From: Hexactinellida sp. DTS-2022
Lineage: Eukaryota; Porifera; Hexactinellida
Reading direction: 5' to 3'
Length of the DNA stretch: 64,000 nt
Assembly (NCBI GenBank): GCA_028753945.1
Contig: JAPNXP010000005.1
Location: forward strand, 1,116,001 to 1,180,000
Part shown: in pieces, positions 42,059-54,543 of the stretch
Numbering within the stretch: the first letter of the stretch is position 1
Layout of the letters: every line of letters starts with the position of its first letter
Position numbers and translations under genes: made by a program
The notes under the pieces: generated by a model
The model's input: the letters and a program-made list of their open reading frames with translations, nothing else
Database searches by the model: none
What the model was told of the DNA's origin: nothing

Positions 42059-43009
42059 CTACTTCTCAATATCATCTTTAATCCTCTTGAGAGACCTAGA
42101 ATCTTCTGACTTCCTTTTAACAGGAGTTCTAGTAAAGAACTTGTCCAGAGTAACGCCTTTAGGTTTCTCTACAACAGTTCCAATTTTGTGTGGGAGTACA
42201 CACTCTTCCCCCTTATAATAAACATTATTAACGCTGGACCCTACTGGGTACCAAGTGAGGCCAGCTGTTGGCATTATCAGGTGGTACGCCTCCTTCCCAC
42301 CAACCCGTCTGAAGTCCAACCAGTCCGACACCTGGTCTGCTCCCTGTAGGATGGCAGGCATTCTGTGGTGCACCTCCGAGAAACTGGATTGGGCTTCGGT
42401 TGTTATCAGTGTTACTGTGTATAGGGGACTGGAGTCCTGTGTCAACCTGTGGACATCGAATATCCCAGCTACCATAATCATACTGTCCTTTCCCTCTAAT
42501 CGTATGTAATGAGGCTGCTTCTTGCCGCCAACTGACTTCCATTCATAGAATCCGTCTATTGGAATCACACATCTTTGTCCTCTGTTGAATGCGTTTCTGA
42601 AACTTGCTTTGTCTAGCAGACTCTCACTCCTACAGTTGTTGAGGAGGTATGCGAACTCGTGGGCGGGACCTTTGTGCCAGGATGGAACCAAGCCCCACTG
42701 CATAACCTGCAGGATACGTTCCTCAGGACCCTCCCCATCGCATGCGTGGGGATGGTCTGAGGAGAGCAGCACAGGGAGGTTGTCTCTGGGACACACGTTA
42801 TAAGACGGATTATAAATGGATTCTCCATCTCGATACCAGCGGGGCAGACACATCGTATTATCCTTTGCTGTTTGAGCAGTTGTGGTGTTGCCAGCAGATG
42901 TACAGGTGTTAATAAGTGGTGTACAGGTGCTACCACTCTTGTATGGGTAGTGTGCACAGCATCTACGGATTGTAGCGGGGTCTCGAACTACAACGCATCT
43001 CCCACACAT
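42059..43009 (-). CDS. HMCES: HMCES, SRAP-domain abasic-site protein
   Basis: Intact single-exon 316-aa protein. HMCES binds single-stranded DNA at replication forks and forms a covalent adduct with abasic sites through the N-terminal cysteine. The SRAP signature is complete: M-C-G-R at the start (catalytic Cys2 after Met removal), Y-N-V-C-P-R, M-Q-W-G-L-V-P-S-W, N-C-R-S-E-S, D-G-F-Y-E-W-K with the active-site Glu near residue 155, and H-H-R-M-P-A-I-L with the catalytic His near 214. Near residue 287 a T-L-D-K-F-F-T-R motif resembles a PCNA-interacting (PIP) box, followed by a Lys/Arg-rich nuclear-signal-like end. The ATG lies 2 nt after ATACATTAG, again a splice-acceptor-like context. AATAAA occurs on the minus strand about 190 nt past the stop. 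Confidence 0.92.
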   Translation of the reverse strand: MCGRCVVVRDPATIRRCCAHYPYKSGSTCTPLINTCTSAGNTTTAQTAKDNTMCLPRWYRDGESIYNPSYNVCPRDNLPVLLSSDHPHACDGEGPEERILQVMQWGLVPSWHKGPAHEFAYLLNNCRSESLLDKASFRNAFNRGQRCVIPIDGFYEWKSVGGKKQPHYIRLEGKDSMIMVAGIFDVHRLTQDSSPLYTVTLITTEAQSSFSEVHHRMPAILQGADQVSDWLDFRRVGGKEAYHLIMPTAGLTWYPVGSSVNNVYYKGEECVLPHKIGTVVEKPKGVTLDKFFTRTPVKRKSEDSRSLKRIKDDIEK

Positions 43010-43019
43010 AACTAATGTA

Positions 43020-43335
43020 TATTATATTCCATATTGTGTAATAATCAGGGTTGCCAATCCAATCCAATCCAATCCATCCGAGCCATTTTTGGACAATTGG
43101 CAATCCAAATTTCGTCAATCGATTATTTGGATGGCAATTCAATCGAAATCGACAATCCAAAATATCATCGAATATTTTCGATTGTTTCTTGGATTTTTTC
43201 GATTGTTACTCTTCAATATTTATGTTGCAGTGCAAACGCGAGATTGGTGTGAACGCGTGTACGCCAGTGTACACGCGTCCACACCAACTTCTCTGGTGTA
43301 CAAAGTTCACACTGGTGTAAACGCGAAATTTTATT
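43020..43335. repeat. Repeat-derived region upstream of HMCES
   Basis: Begins CAGGGTTGCCAATCC (hAT-like end) with a run of CCAAT units. Then comes a separate palindrome-rich stretch with GTGTGAACGCG / GTACACGCGTCCACACC (43232-43322). The second end of the first element was not found. Confidence 0.5.
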
Positions 43336-43731
43336 AAAATCAAACGGTATACCAGTATCTAATACAATGTCTGAAAATTATATCGTCTGAAACATCCATG
43401 GTACACTAATACAATGTCTGAAAATTATATGCTGAAAACTATATATGTTATGTATTCACGTTTACCTAAATTATGAATATACTAGTTGCTAATGCTCATT
43501 AAAATATCAATTATCTACTAATATATATCTAGAACACAGCTCAGATTTGCTTAAGGTGTAGCACCATCTTTAGTTGAACTAGAATAGAAAGTATTTATAA
43601 CTGGAGTATATGCGTTATAAATTTAGTATTTTGAAAATTAACTATACATCGCTGTCCATGGTCCATATCTTCAATGGACTATCATTGCCTTAGTATATAG
43701 ATTGCTATGATTACGCTATTGGTTATAAGGG

Positions 43732-44121
43732 ATGAATATTCAAGAAAACTATTTTGCAATTGACTTCTATGGGTCGGAGTATACTATGGTCAAGCATTTA
43801 ACTAACATTGGAATAAGTTGTATGAAATATAAATATCAGATGAAGTGTATTGGTTGCTCTCAAGAAATTTCCAAGGTAGTTAACATCACCACATTCAATA
43901 AATTCACGAACAATTGCCAAGCTACGATCGAAAGTAAGATGACATATCTCTTATGTAAAATATGCAAGCGTCAAAATGATGTTATACAATTACAAGGGGA
44001 TTTCATTCAACTGTCTCCGTTAATAATTTTAGAATTGGGCAATCTTCATCAAAAGTCCAGGGTTGTAAATAAATCATTTTTACTGTGCCGACTATACTAT
44101 AGTATAGTGGCCCAGTTCTAA
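43732..44121 (+). CDS. Small CxxC protein fragment ending in satellite sequence
   Basis: 129-codon frame with two C-x2-C pairs (C-I-G-C and C-K-I-C) about 38 residues apart, followed by L-S-P-L-I-I-L-E-L-G. This spacing is reminiscent of a zinc-binding insertion in USP/USPL1-type peptidases, sometimes found in transposons, but I do not recognise the family firmly. The last ~20 codons are not part of any protein: they come from a CAGGGTTGTAAATAAATC hAT-like end (44058) and a palindromic satellite unit. It is probably a truncated gene fragment, or an exon of an unidentified gene. Confidence 0.3.
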   Translation: MNIQENYFAIDFYGSEYTMVKHLTNIGISCMKYKYQMKCIGCSQEISKVVNITTFNKFTNNCQATIESKMTYLLCKICKRQNDVIQLQGDFIQLSPLIILELGNLHQKSRVVNKSFLLCRLYYSIVAQF

Positions 44122-44275
44122 TCTTACTGCCTTGGATTTTTACTGTGCCGACTATACTATAGTATAGTGGCCCAGTATTGGTCTTAGTGCCTTGGATGTT
44201 TTTTTGTTGTTTTTACTGTGCCGACTATACTATAGTATAGTGCACCCAGTATTGGTCTTAGTGCCTTGGATTTTT
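44082..44275 (+). repeat. Palindromic satellite, three units
   Basis: Three copies of the TGTGCCGACTATACTATAGT unit described at 16.7 kb. The second and third units read TTGGTCTTAGTGCC in the linker instead of TTGGAATCACTGCC, so they form a subfamily also seen inverted at 47.58 and 48.21 kb. Confidence 0.85.
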
Positions 44276-45440
44276 TTTTATTTATATATTTCTCCGTGTC
44301 GCCTCCCCAGGCTAAACCTTAAGTGCTAGAGCTCTGAGATTTTTAGGATAGGTGTCTGGTTGTTGATTAATGTGCACTTCGTGGCCTGATTTTTCAATTT
44401 CGACTTGGGAAAAATTTTAACGGGACTTTTAGCTTTTTTTGTCCCATAAGAAAATTAAACCAATAACAAGAAAAATTTTCGAATCATTAGTATCAGAAAA
44501 GTATTTTGCAACTGATAGCTCTCCACGATTTTTTTAATCCGTCCTTATTTTCCTGAGAATTAGGCTCAAAGTTGCCACAATTCACCCTTAACTTTCTAAA
44601 ATAGAAATTTAATTAATATTCAATTATGCAATTATTTCGTGGTTTCGATGAATAACTACTATTTATGAATAATTCAATTAGATTCAGTGTTATTTCGATT
44701 CAAGTTATTGTTGATATCATAATTACAATAAAGAATTCTTGTATATATGAATAGTTAATTTACATTCAATAGCTATTACTATACAAATAAATTTCTGATA
44801 TCATAGTTACAATAAAGTATTCTATTTATATGAATAATTCAATTTGATTCGATAGCTGCTACTATATAAATTGATTTCTTAGTTGTATTGAAGTTTTATC
44901 CTATATGAAAATTCAATTTCACTCAACAGTTATTCAATTTCAGAACGATTTCTGATATTCAAACAATGGATTAATGAGATGGAATATCTATTTGTATAAA
45001 TATTTGTCTATGTGTGTGCTTGGTGCCCGAAATGTATTAGAGTATAAGGGGGGGTTTATAACGCATTAATAATGGAAATATAAACTTAATCCCATATGTC
45101 ATTCTAAGTAAGCGAGTATGCTGATTTCAATTTTAAAACGATGACTGATATACAAAAAATCCAAAATTGCAGCTGTGCCGACGCATGTTCCTTTTGTGGC
45201 ACTATATTTTGGTGGTGGTTTATTGATAGTGCCTCCAAAGGAACACGCTTGTGGCACAGCTGCAATTTTGGATTTTTTTCGCCATGTCATGAACACCTCA
45301 TAGTGTTTAGTCTCATTTAACAAGTTGTACGGGACAAAGGAACCATTGTTGATTTTAAATTATTTCTATCTTGAACCATCTTGGGTTTAATGCCATTCAT
45401 TCATTATGTATAGATAATAAATGATATAAATAGTTAATTA
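44276..45440 (+). repeat. Family A relative (variant with CTCCGTGTCGCCTCCCC start)
   Basis: Starts TCTCCGTGTCGCCTCCCCAG and carries the blocks GTGCACTTCGTGGCCTG and GGGACTTTTAGC. It is the reverse complement of 46.75-47.56 kb and of 47.64-48.17 kb. It ends with a hairpin at about 45157-45280. Non-coding. Confidence 0.7.
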
Positions 45441-46186
45441 TTTTAGCAATGTGAGTTGAGTTGAGTTAAGTAAACAAATTTCCAATTTAATTTAATTTGC
45501 TTTAATCCATTGAATATTAATATACTGTTTAAAATTGGAAATCAGCATACTTGTTTACTTAGAATGACAAAAGGGATCTAGTTTATATTCCTATTATAAC
45601 CCCCTATCACTCTAATACAATTCGACCACCAAACACGCACACAGACGAATAGTCATTTAATAGATATTCCATTTCATTAATCCATTGTTTGTATATCAGT
45701 CATCGTTTTAAAATTGAAATCAGCATACTCGCTTACTTTGAATGACATATGGGATTAAGTTTATATTTCCATTATACGTAAATGCTTTATAAACCCCCCC
45801 CCCCCTTACACTCTAATACATTTCGGGCACCAAGCACACAAATAGACAAATATTTATACAAATAGATATCCCATCTCATTAATCCATTGTTTGAATATCA
45901 GAAATCGTTCTGAAATTGAATAACTGTTGAGTGAAATTGAATTTTCATATAGGAGAAAACTTTAATACAACTATTGTATTAGAAATCGATTTATATACTA
46001 ATGAATCAAATAGAATTATTCATATAAATAGAATAAAAATCCAAAATTGCAGCCTGTGCCGACGCATGTTCCTTTGGTGGCACTATATTTTGGTGGTTGT
46101 CTATTAATAGTGCCTCCAATGCAACATGCTGTCGCACAGCTGCAATTTTGGATTTTTTTCGCCATGTCTTGAACGTCACCAGTGCC

Positions 46187-46447
46187 AGATCCAGACATGT
46201 TGAAAAGGGGGGGCTCAAGAAATAATGCGAGCGTAGTGAGCAACTTATAAGGGGGTATGGGGGGTAACCCCCCAGATTTTCTTTGGGTTAAATACACTCA
46301 GAAGTCATTTTAAACGCTAATTTCTTTATAATGAGCCATAATTCAAACTTGAGGCTGAAGTTTCTTAATTATTTTGTCATTTTCAGCTAAATTTCAGTCA
46401 ATTTCATTTTTGAAGGGTGGGCCCAGGCCCCCTGGATCCGCCCCTGG
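46187..46447. mobile_element. hAT-like MITE, copy 1
   Basis: Ends CAGTGCCAGATCCAGACATG and CTGGATCCGCCCCTG, with GTCAC on both sides (an exact 8-bp duplication is not recoverable). The interior has a GCGAGCGTAGTGAGC motif and G-runs. Copy 2 lies inverted at 48863-49131. Confidence 0.6.
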
Positions 46448-48156
46448 TCACATGGTGTTTACACCCATTTATCAATTTGTTACGGGACAAAGGAACGTTT
46501 GATAAATTTCATGCTTCTTTCTATCTTAAACCATCTTGAGTTTAAGTTTATATTTTCATTATACATGCGTTTTAGACCCCCCTATCACTCTAATACAATT
46601 CGGGCACCAAACACGCACACAGACGAATAGTCATTTAATAGATATTCCAATTCATTAATCCATTGTTTGTATATCAGTCATCGTTTTAAAATTGAAATCA
46701 GCATACTCGCTTACTTTGAATTACATATGGGATTAAGTTTATATTTCCATTATTAATGCGTTATAAACCCCCCCTTATACTCTAATACATTTCGGGCACC
46801 AAGCACACACATAGACAAATATTTATACAAATAGATATTCCATCTCATTAATCCATTGTTTGAATATCAGAAATCGTTCTGAAATTGAATAATTGTTGAG
46901 TGAAAATGAATTTTCATATAGGAGAAAACTTCAATACAACTAGTATTAGAAATCGATTTATATAGTAGCAGCTATTGAATCAAATTGAATTATTCATTTA
47001 CAATATAATAACTTATTGTAACTTTGATATCAGAAATAGATTTGTATAGTAATAGCTATTGAATGTAAATTAGTTATTCATATATACTAGAATTCTTTAT
47101 TGTGATTATAATATCAACAATAACTTGAATCGAAATAACACTGAATCTAATTGAATTATTCATAAATATTAAATAGTAGTTATTCATCGAAACCACGAAA
47201 TAATTGCATAATTGAATATTAATGAATTTACGATTTTAGAAAGTTAAGGGTGAATTGTGGCAACTTTGAGCCTAATTCTCAGGAAAATGAGGACGGATTA
47301 AAAAGATCGTGAGGAGCTATCAGTTGCAAAATACTTTTCTGATACTAATGATTCTAAAAATTTTCTTGTTATTGCATTTATTTTCTTGTGGGACAAAAAA
47401 AGCTAAAAGTCCCGTTAAAAATTTTCACAAGTCGAAATTGAAAAATCAGGCCACGAAGTGCACATTAATCAACAACCAGACACCTATTCTGAAAATCTCA
47501 GAGCTCTAGCACTTATGGTTTAGCCTGGGGAGGCGACACGGAGAAAAAAAAAAAAAAAAAAAAAAACATCCAAGGCACTAAGACCAATACTGGGCCACTA
47601 TACTATAGTATAGTCGGCACAGTAATTATTGTAACTATGATATCAGAAATAGATTTGTATAGTAATAGCTATTGAATGTAAATTAGTTATTCATATATAC
47701 TAGAATTCTTTATTGTGATTATAATATCAACAATAACTTGAATCGAAATAACACTGAATCTAATTGAATTATTCATAAATATTAAATAGTAGTTATTCAT
47801 CGAAACCACGAAATAATTGCATAATTGAATATTAATGAATTTACGATTTTAGAAAGTTAAGGGTCAATTGTGGCAACTTTGAGCCTAATTCTCAGGAAAA
47901 TGAGGACGGATTAAAAAAATCGTGAGGAGCTATCAGTTGCAAAATACTTTTCTGATACTAATGATTCAAAAAAAATATTTGTTATTGCATTTATTTTCTT
48001 GTGGGACAAAAAAAGCTAAAAGTCCCGTTAAAAGATTTTCCAAGTCGAAATTGAAAAATCAGGCCACGAAGTGCACATTAATCAACAACCAGACACCTAT
48101 CCTGAAAATCTCATAGCTCTAGCACTTATGGTTTAGCCTGGGGAGGCGACACGGAG

Positions 48157-48189
<33 letters not shown>

Positions 48190-48459
48190 ATCCAAGGCAC
48201 TAAGACCAATACTGGGCCACTATACTATAGTATAGTCGGCACAGTAACAATGGATTAATGAATTGGTATATCTATTAAATGACTATTCGTCTGTGTGCGT
48301 GTTTGGTGCCCGAAATTGTATTAGAGTGATAGGGGGGTCTAAAACGCATGTATAATGAAAATATAAACTTAAACTCAAGATGGTTTAAGATAGAAAGAAG
48401 CATGAAATTTATCAAACGTTCCTTTGTCCCGTAACAAATTGACAAATGGGTGTAAACAC

Positions 48460-48846
48460 TAGGGCTGAAACGAATATACCGAATATTCGTTCGAAATGAT
48501 TGAACGAATATTCGTTCGTTACGAAACGAATATTCGTTTGGACGAATATTAGATAGAAACAGATATTCGTTGACTAATTTTGGACAACAACAAGACTTTT
48601 GTATAGCTTGGAGATATCGTAAATATAAATTCCTACCTAAACTAGCTGATTATTAGTTAACTTGTGCATAATACACTTTGTAACTATTATTATACCATTG
48701 TAACATTATGAAAAACCTATTTTCCAATGTATTTTGTCTCTAGAAATTGATTTAATGCTTAGTCATGCAAACGAACGAATATTCGAATATTCGTTCGTTT
48801 AGAAAAAGGTTCGTTCGTTACATTTCGAATATTCGTTTCAGCCCTA
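48460..48846. mobile_element. hAT MITE, 387 bp, GAATATTCG-rich, with 8-bp duplication
   Basis: Ends TAGGGCTGAAACGAATAT and ATATTCGTTTCAGCCCTA, flanked by GTAAACAC at 48452-48459 and 48847-48854. Many ACGAATATTCGT palindromes lie near both ends. The inverse copy of this region near 46.48 kb lacks it, so it inserted after the duplication. Confidence 0.88.
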
Positions 48847-48862
48847 GTAAACACCATGTGAC

Positions 48863-49131
48863 CAGGGGCGGATCCAGGGGGCCTGGGACCACCCTTCAAA
48901 AATGAAATTGACTGAAATTTAGCTGAAAATGACAAAATAATTAAGAAACTTCAGCCTCAAGTTTGAATTATGGCTCATTATAAAGAAATTAGCGTTTAAA
49001 ATGAATTCTGAGTGTATATAACCCAAAGAAAATCTGGGGGGTTACCCCCCATACCCCCTTATAAGTTGCTCACTACGCTCGCATTATTTCTTGAGCCCCC
49101 CCTTTTCAACATGTCTGGATCTGCCACTGGT
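48863..49131. mobile_element. hAT-like MITE, copy 2 (inverted)
   Basis: CAGGGGCGGATCCAGG ... TGGATCTGCCACTG, with GTGAC on both sides; reverse-oriented copy of 46187-46447. Confidence 0.6.
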
Positions 49132-50689
49132 GACGTTCAAGACATGGCGAAAAAAAATCCAAAATTGCAGCTGTGCGACAGCATGTTAATAGACAACCAC
49201 CAAAATATAGTGCCACCAAAGGAACATGCGTCGGCACAGGCTGCAATTTTGGATTTTTTTCTCCGTAGACGGTGCCCTGGCCACAGCTTTATAGTTGATG
49301 GGCTTAAACTTTGCATGTAGGTGCGATGGGACCGTCTAATTTGCACCTGGGGTAACGATTTCTGATTAAGATATTTTTGACACATCTTTAACACCTTTCA
49401 AATTTTGTCTGCTCCATAACTCAAAAATTCTTTTACTAAACCCCCAAATTTTATTTCATATTTGGATTCACCATAAAATTCTGCGTCTGATGGGTGAAGA
49501 AAATTTTCAATAAATGGTTTAATTTCTGCCATAAATGGGGGTTGAAATTTCTTTGTTTACTCACACTTCAATTTCAGTAAAAGTGTTAAATCTAATTCCA
49601 TTGTTTCAACTTGTAATAATTATATTGATTTAACTTGTTAAATCTTACTCTATTGTTTCAACTTGAGATAAATATATTGATTCAACTTATAAATTCCAGC
49701 TGGCTTCTATTTAATTGTAGTATTACTATACAATGGATTAAATAAAATATAATGATATAAGGAATTTGTTGACTAAACTCAAATCACCGTGGATAACATT
49801 GCTAAAATAAATAACTAATAATTTAATTTATTATAAAAAAGTAATGAATGAATGGCATTAAACTAAAGATGGTTTATGATAGAACCGTTAAGATTTTACA
49901 TACCACAACAACGACAGATTATGTGATTATATTTACTTCTGCGTTAATATTATTGCACTGTTAATATACTGACGTAATTAATTATAATTAATTCAGTCAG
50001 TATATGACTTATATAGATGCTTCCAATTTGTTTATTAGGGGTTATCGAGTGTGCGGAATTGAAATTTGATGGACAAATTAATTTATTTATTATTTATGAC
50101 AAAATAATTAAACTTAATAAATATAAGTTGACATTGAAATTGGTGTTAAATTATAAATAATATTAATAATTATATATACTAATTAATTAAATATCATAAA
50201 TCTCAGAGATCATAGAAGATAGAAACAAACTTTCAATTTATCAATTGGTCCTTATGGCACGTGCCACCTATACAAGTGGGTCTTGACACCTTGAGGTGAT
50301 GATGACATCGTTAAAAAAATGTGTTTTTACAATTTTGTTAATTCGATATTAAAAATGGGTTAGTTCATGTTGAGTGATGACCCAACACTCACATAAAAAA
50401 TGCTGAGTCATCAGTTGTTATATTCTACTCAAACTTGAATATCGCTAAAAGGAAGTGAACTAAAACGAAACTTCCACCACTCTAAGGGTCGATGCCTTCT
50501 GTAACACCTTTTTGAAATGATTTAACACCTTTATAGTGATGATGACTTGGCGAAAAAAAAATCCAAAATTGCATCCTGTGCCGACAGCATGTTCCATTGG
50601 AGGCACTATCAATAAACCACCAACAAAATATAGTGCCACCCAAGGAACATGCGTCGGCACAGGATGCAATTTTGGATTTTTTTTTACTG

Positions 50690-50920
50690 TGCCGACTATA
50701 CTATAGTATAGTGGCCCAGTATTGGAATCACTGCCTTTATTACTGTGCCGACTATACTATAGTATAGTGGCCCAGTATTGGAATCACTGCCTTTATTACT
50801 GTGCCGACTATACTATAGTATAGTGGCCCAGTATTAGAATCACTGCCTTTATTACTGTGCCGACTATACTATAGTATAGTGGCCCAGTATTGGAATCACT
50901 GCCTTTATTTTTATTATTTT
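50690..50920 (+). repeat. Palindromic satellite, four units
   Basis: Four units of the 16.7-kb satellite inserted between the hairpin and the TCTCCGTAGACGG start of a family A unit. The corresponding point of the right arm (about 59690) has none. Confidence 0.85.
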
Positions 50921-52219
50921 TATTTTTTCTCCGTAGACGGTGCCCCTGCCACACCTTTATACATTGAGGGCTTAAATTTGGCATGTAGGTGCGATGGGAC
51001 CGTCTAATTTGCACCTGGGGTTACGATTTTTGATTAACAAATTTTGGACACATTTTTAACACCTTTCAAAAATTGTCTGGTCCATAACTTGAAAATTGTT
51101 TTACTAAACCCCCAAATTTTATTTCACATTTGGATTCGCCATAAAATTCTGCGTCTGATGGGAGAAAAAATATTTCAATAAAGGGGTCAATTTCTGCCAT
51201 AAATGGGGGTTGAAATTTCTTTGTTTACTCACACTTCAATTTCAGTAAAAGTGTTAAATCTAATTCCATTGTTTCAACTTGTAATAATTATATTGATTTA
51301 ACTTGTTAAATCCTACTCTAGTGATTCAACTTGCGATAATTATATTGATTTAACTTATAAATTCCAGCTGGCTTCTATTTATTGTAGTATTACTATACAA
51401 TGGATTAAATAAAATATTATAATATAAGGAATTTGTTGACTTTACTCAACTCACCGTGGATAACATTGCTAAAATAAATAACTAATAATTTAATTTATTA
51501 TCAATAAGTAATGAATGACATTAAACTAAAGATGGTTTATGATAGAACCGTTAACATTTTACATTCCACAACAACGACAGATAAAGTGATTATATTTATT
51601 TCGCGAGAATATTCTTGCACAATTAATGTACTGACGTAATTTATTATAATTAATTCCTTTTGTATTTAACTTATAGACGGTTCCAATTGGATTATTGGGG
51701 TTATCGAAGTGCGCTGAATTCAAATATGATAGTGAAATTCGATTTAAATTAATAATAAGTGCAAATAATTGAACTTTATTTATTTTGCTGTACATAATAA
51801 TGATGTTAAATTATTAATTTATTTATTAAATATTTATACTAATTAGCTAAATTTCATTAATCTCAGAGATGATACAAGATAGAAACAAACTTTCAATTTA
51901 TCAATTGGTCCTTATGCCACGTACCACCTATACAAGTGAGTCTTGACACCTTGAGGTGATGATGACATCGTTAAAAAAATGTGTTTTTACAATTTTGCTA
52001 ATTCGATATTTAAAATAGGTTAGTTGATGTTGGGTGATGACCCAACACTCACATAAAAAATGCTGAGTCATCAGCTATTATATTCTACTCAAACTTGAAT
52101 ATCTCTAAAATTAAGTAGGCTAAATGGAAACTTCCAACACTCTAAGGGTCGTTGCCTTCCGAAACACCTTTTTGAAATAATTTAACACCTTCATAGTGAT
52201 GATGACATGGCGAAAAAAA

Positions 52220-52345
52220 AAATCCAAAATTGCAGCTGTGCTGACAGCATGTTCCATTGGAGGCACTATCAATAAACCACCAACAAAATATAGTGCCACC
52301 AAAGGAATATGCGTCGGCACAGGCTGCAATTTTGGATTTTTTTAT
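52220..52345. repeat. Representative hairpin of family A
   Basis: Arms AAAATCCAAAATTGCAG-CTGTG-CCGAC...CATGTTCC...GGCACTAT fold back on each other over about 55 bp, with a short loop AATAAACCACCAACAAAA. The two arms differ consistently: one has GACAGCATGTTCC, the other GACGCATGTTCC. The same hairpin occurs at least 15 times in the window, on both strands, with A/T runs of variable length outside it. Confidence 0.85.
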
Positions 52346-54543
52346 TATTATTTTTATTTTTTCTCCGTAGACGGTGCCCTGGCCAGAGCTTTATAGTTGA
52401 TGGGCTGAAACTTGGCATGTAGGTTCGGAGTCGCCGTCTAATTTGCACCTGGGGTTACGATTTTTGATTAACAAATTTTTGACACATCTTTAACACCTTT
52501 CAAATTTTGTCTGGTCCATAACTCAAAAATTGTTTTACTAAACCCCCAAATTTTATTTCACATTTGGATTCGCCATAAAATTCTGCGTCTGATGGGAGAA
52601 GAAAATTTTCAATAAAGGGGTCAATTTCTGCAATAAATGGGGGTTGAAATTTCTTTGTTTACTCACACTTCAATTTCAATAAAACTGTGAAATCTAATTC
52701 CATTGATTCAACTTGTAATAATTATATTGATTTAACTTGTTAAATCCTACTCTAGTGATTCAACTTGCGATAATTATATTGATTTAACTTATAAATTCCA
52801 GCTGGCTTCTATTTATTGTAGTATTACTATACAATGGATTAAATAAAATATTATAATATAAGGAATTTGTTGACTTAATTCAACTTAACCGTGGATAACA
52901 TTGCTAAAATAAATAACTAATAATATAATTTATTATCAATACATAATGAATGAATGGCTTTAAACTCAAGATGGTTTGTGATAGAACCGTTAAGATTTTA
53001 CATTCCATAACAACGACAGATTATGTGATTATATTTACTTCTGCAAGAATACTCTTGCACTGTTAATATACTGACGTAATTAATTATAATTAATTAAGTC
53101 AGTATATGACTTATATAGATGCTCCCAATTTGTATATTAGGCGTTATCGAGTGTGCGGAATTGAAATTTGATAGCCAAATAAATTAATAAATTATTTATG
53201 ACAAAATAATCAAACTTTATAAATATAAGTTGACACTGAAATTGGTGTTAAATTATAAATAATATTAATAATTATTTATACTAATTAATTAAATATCATA
53301 AATCTCAGAGACTATAGAAGATAGAAACAAACTTTCAATTTATCAATTGGTCCTTATGGCACGTGCCACCTATACAAGTGGATCTTGACACCTTGAGGTG
53401 ATGATGACATCGTTAAAAAAATGTGTTTTTACAATTTTGCTAATTCGATATTTAAAATAGGTTAGTTGATGTTGGGTGATGACCCAACACTCACATAAAA
53501 AATGCTGAGTCATCAGCTATTATATTCTACTCAAACTTGAATATCTCTAAAATTAAGTAGGCTAAATGGAAACTTCCAACACTCTAAGGGTCGTTGCCTT
53601 CCGAAACACCTTTTTGAAATAATTTAACACCTTCATAGTGATGATGACATGGCGAAAAAAAAAATCCAAAATTGCGGCCTGTGCCGACAGCATGTTCCTT
53701 TGGAGGCACTATCAATAAACCACCACCAAAATATAGTGCCACCAAAGGAACATGCGTCGGCACAGGCTGCAATTTTGGATTTTTATTATTATTATTAGTC
53801 CGTAGATCGTCCACAGAACAGAGTTTTGTAAACTAAGAGCCCAAATTTTCACGATATGTGTCTCATGGGTTACAGATGTGCACCTGGGGTTACGATTATT
53901 TACTACATTTTTTTGGACACATTTTTGCACCTGTTTAATATTAGAAAAAGAACAATAAATAGTGCACAAATATTTAATTTATATGCATTCGATAGAGAAT
54001 TAAATTCTACACCTTTTCACAGTGCACGAATTTTTAAATTGAGTTTCGTTTGTGCCACAATTGAGTTGCAAGTTTCCTTTGTTTACTAACACTTCAGTTC
54101 AATTGAAGTGTTAAATCGAATTCTATTGTTTCAACTTGTGATAATTACATTGATTCAACTTGTGAGATAGAGAGGGCTTCTATTTTCTAATTGAAAACTA
54201 AGATTTTACATTCCATAACAACAACAGATTATGTGATTATATTTATTTCTGCTCAGAATATTCTTGAACAATGGATACATGAGATATTTAATTCTAATTA
54301 ATTTGCTCTGTGTTTAACTTAGAGAAACAGTTCCAATTAAATTATTGGGGTATCGAGTGCGCTGAATTCAAATATGATAGTGAAATTAAATTTAAATTAA
54401 TCATTATAGCAAATAATTGAACTTAATTTATTTTGATGTAAATAATATTGGTGTTAAATTATCTTAGATTAATTAAATATTTATACTAATTATCTAAATT
54501 TCATTAATCTCAGAAATGATACAAGATAGAAACAAACTTTTAA

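Larger units (their letters stand above)
45441..49260. repeat. Inverted-repeat complex of family A relatives
   Basis: The segment 46030-46650 returns in inverse order at 48255-49260, with a hairpin (46035-46160 and 49155-49255) and the hAT-like repeat in each. Between them, 47035-47575 and 47640-48190 are near-identical direct copies, each ending in a long A-run and a single inverted satellite unit. No gene is supported; frames at 47309 and 47922 are repeats of each other. Confidence 0.7.

Noticed and set aside
47309..48116. Duplicate 64-66-codon frames
   Set aside because: Direct repeat copies of non-coding family A sequence; peptides lack features and the A-run ends differ.
51559..51795. 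78-codon frame repeated identically at 58801-59037 and partly at 61726-61914
   Set aside because: Identity follows from the inverted DNA repeat itself. The frame is broken in other units and the peptide has no domain or consistent start.
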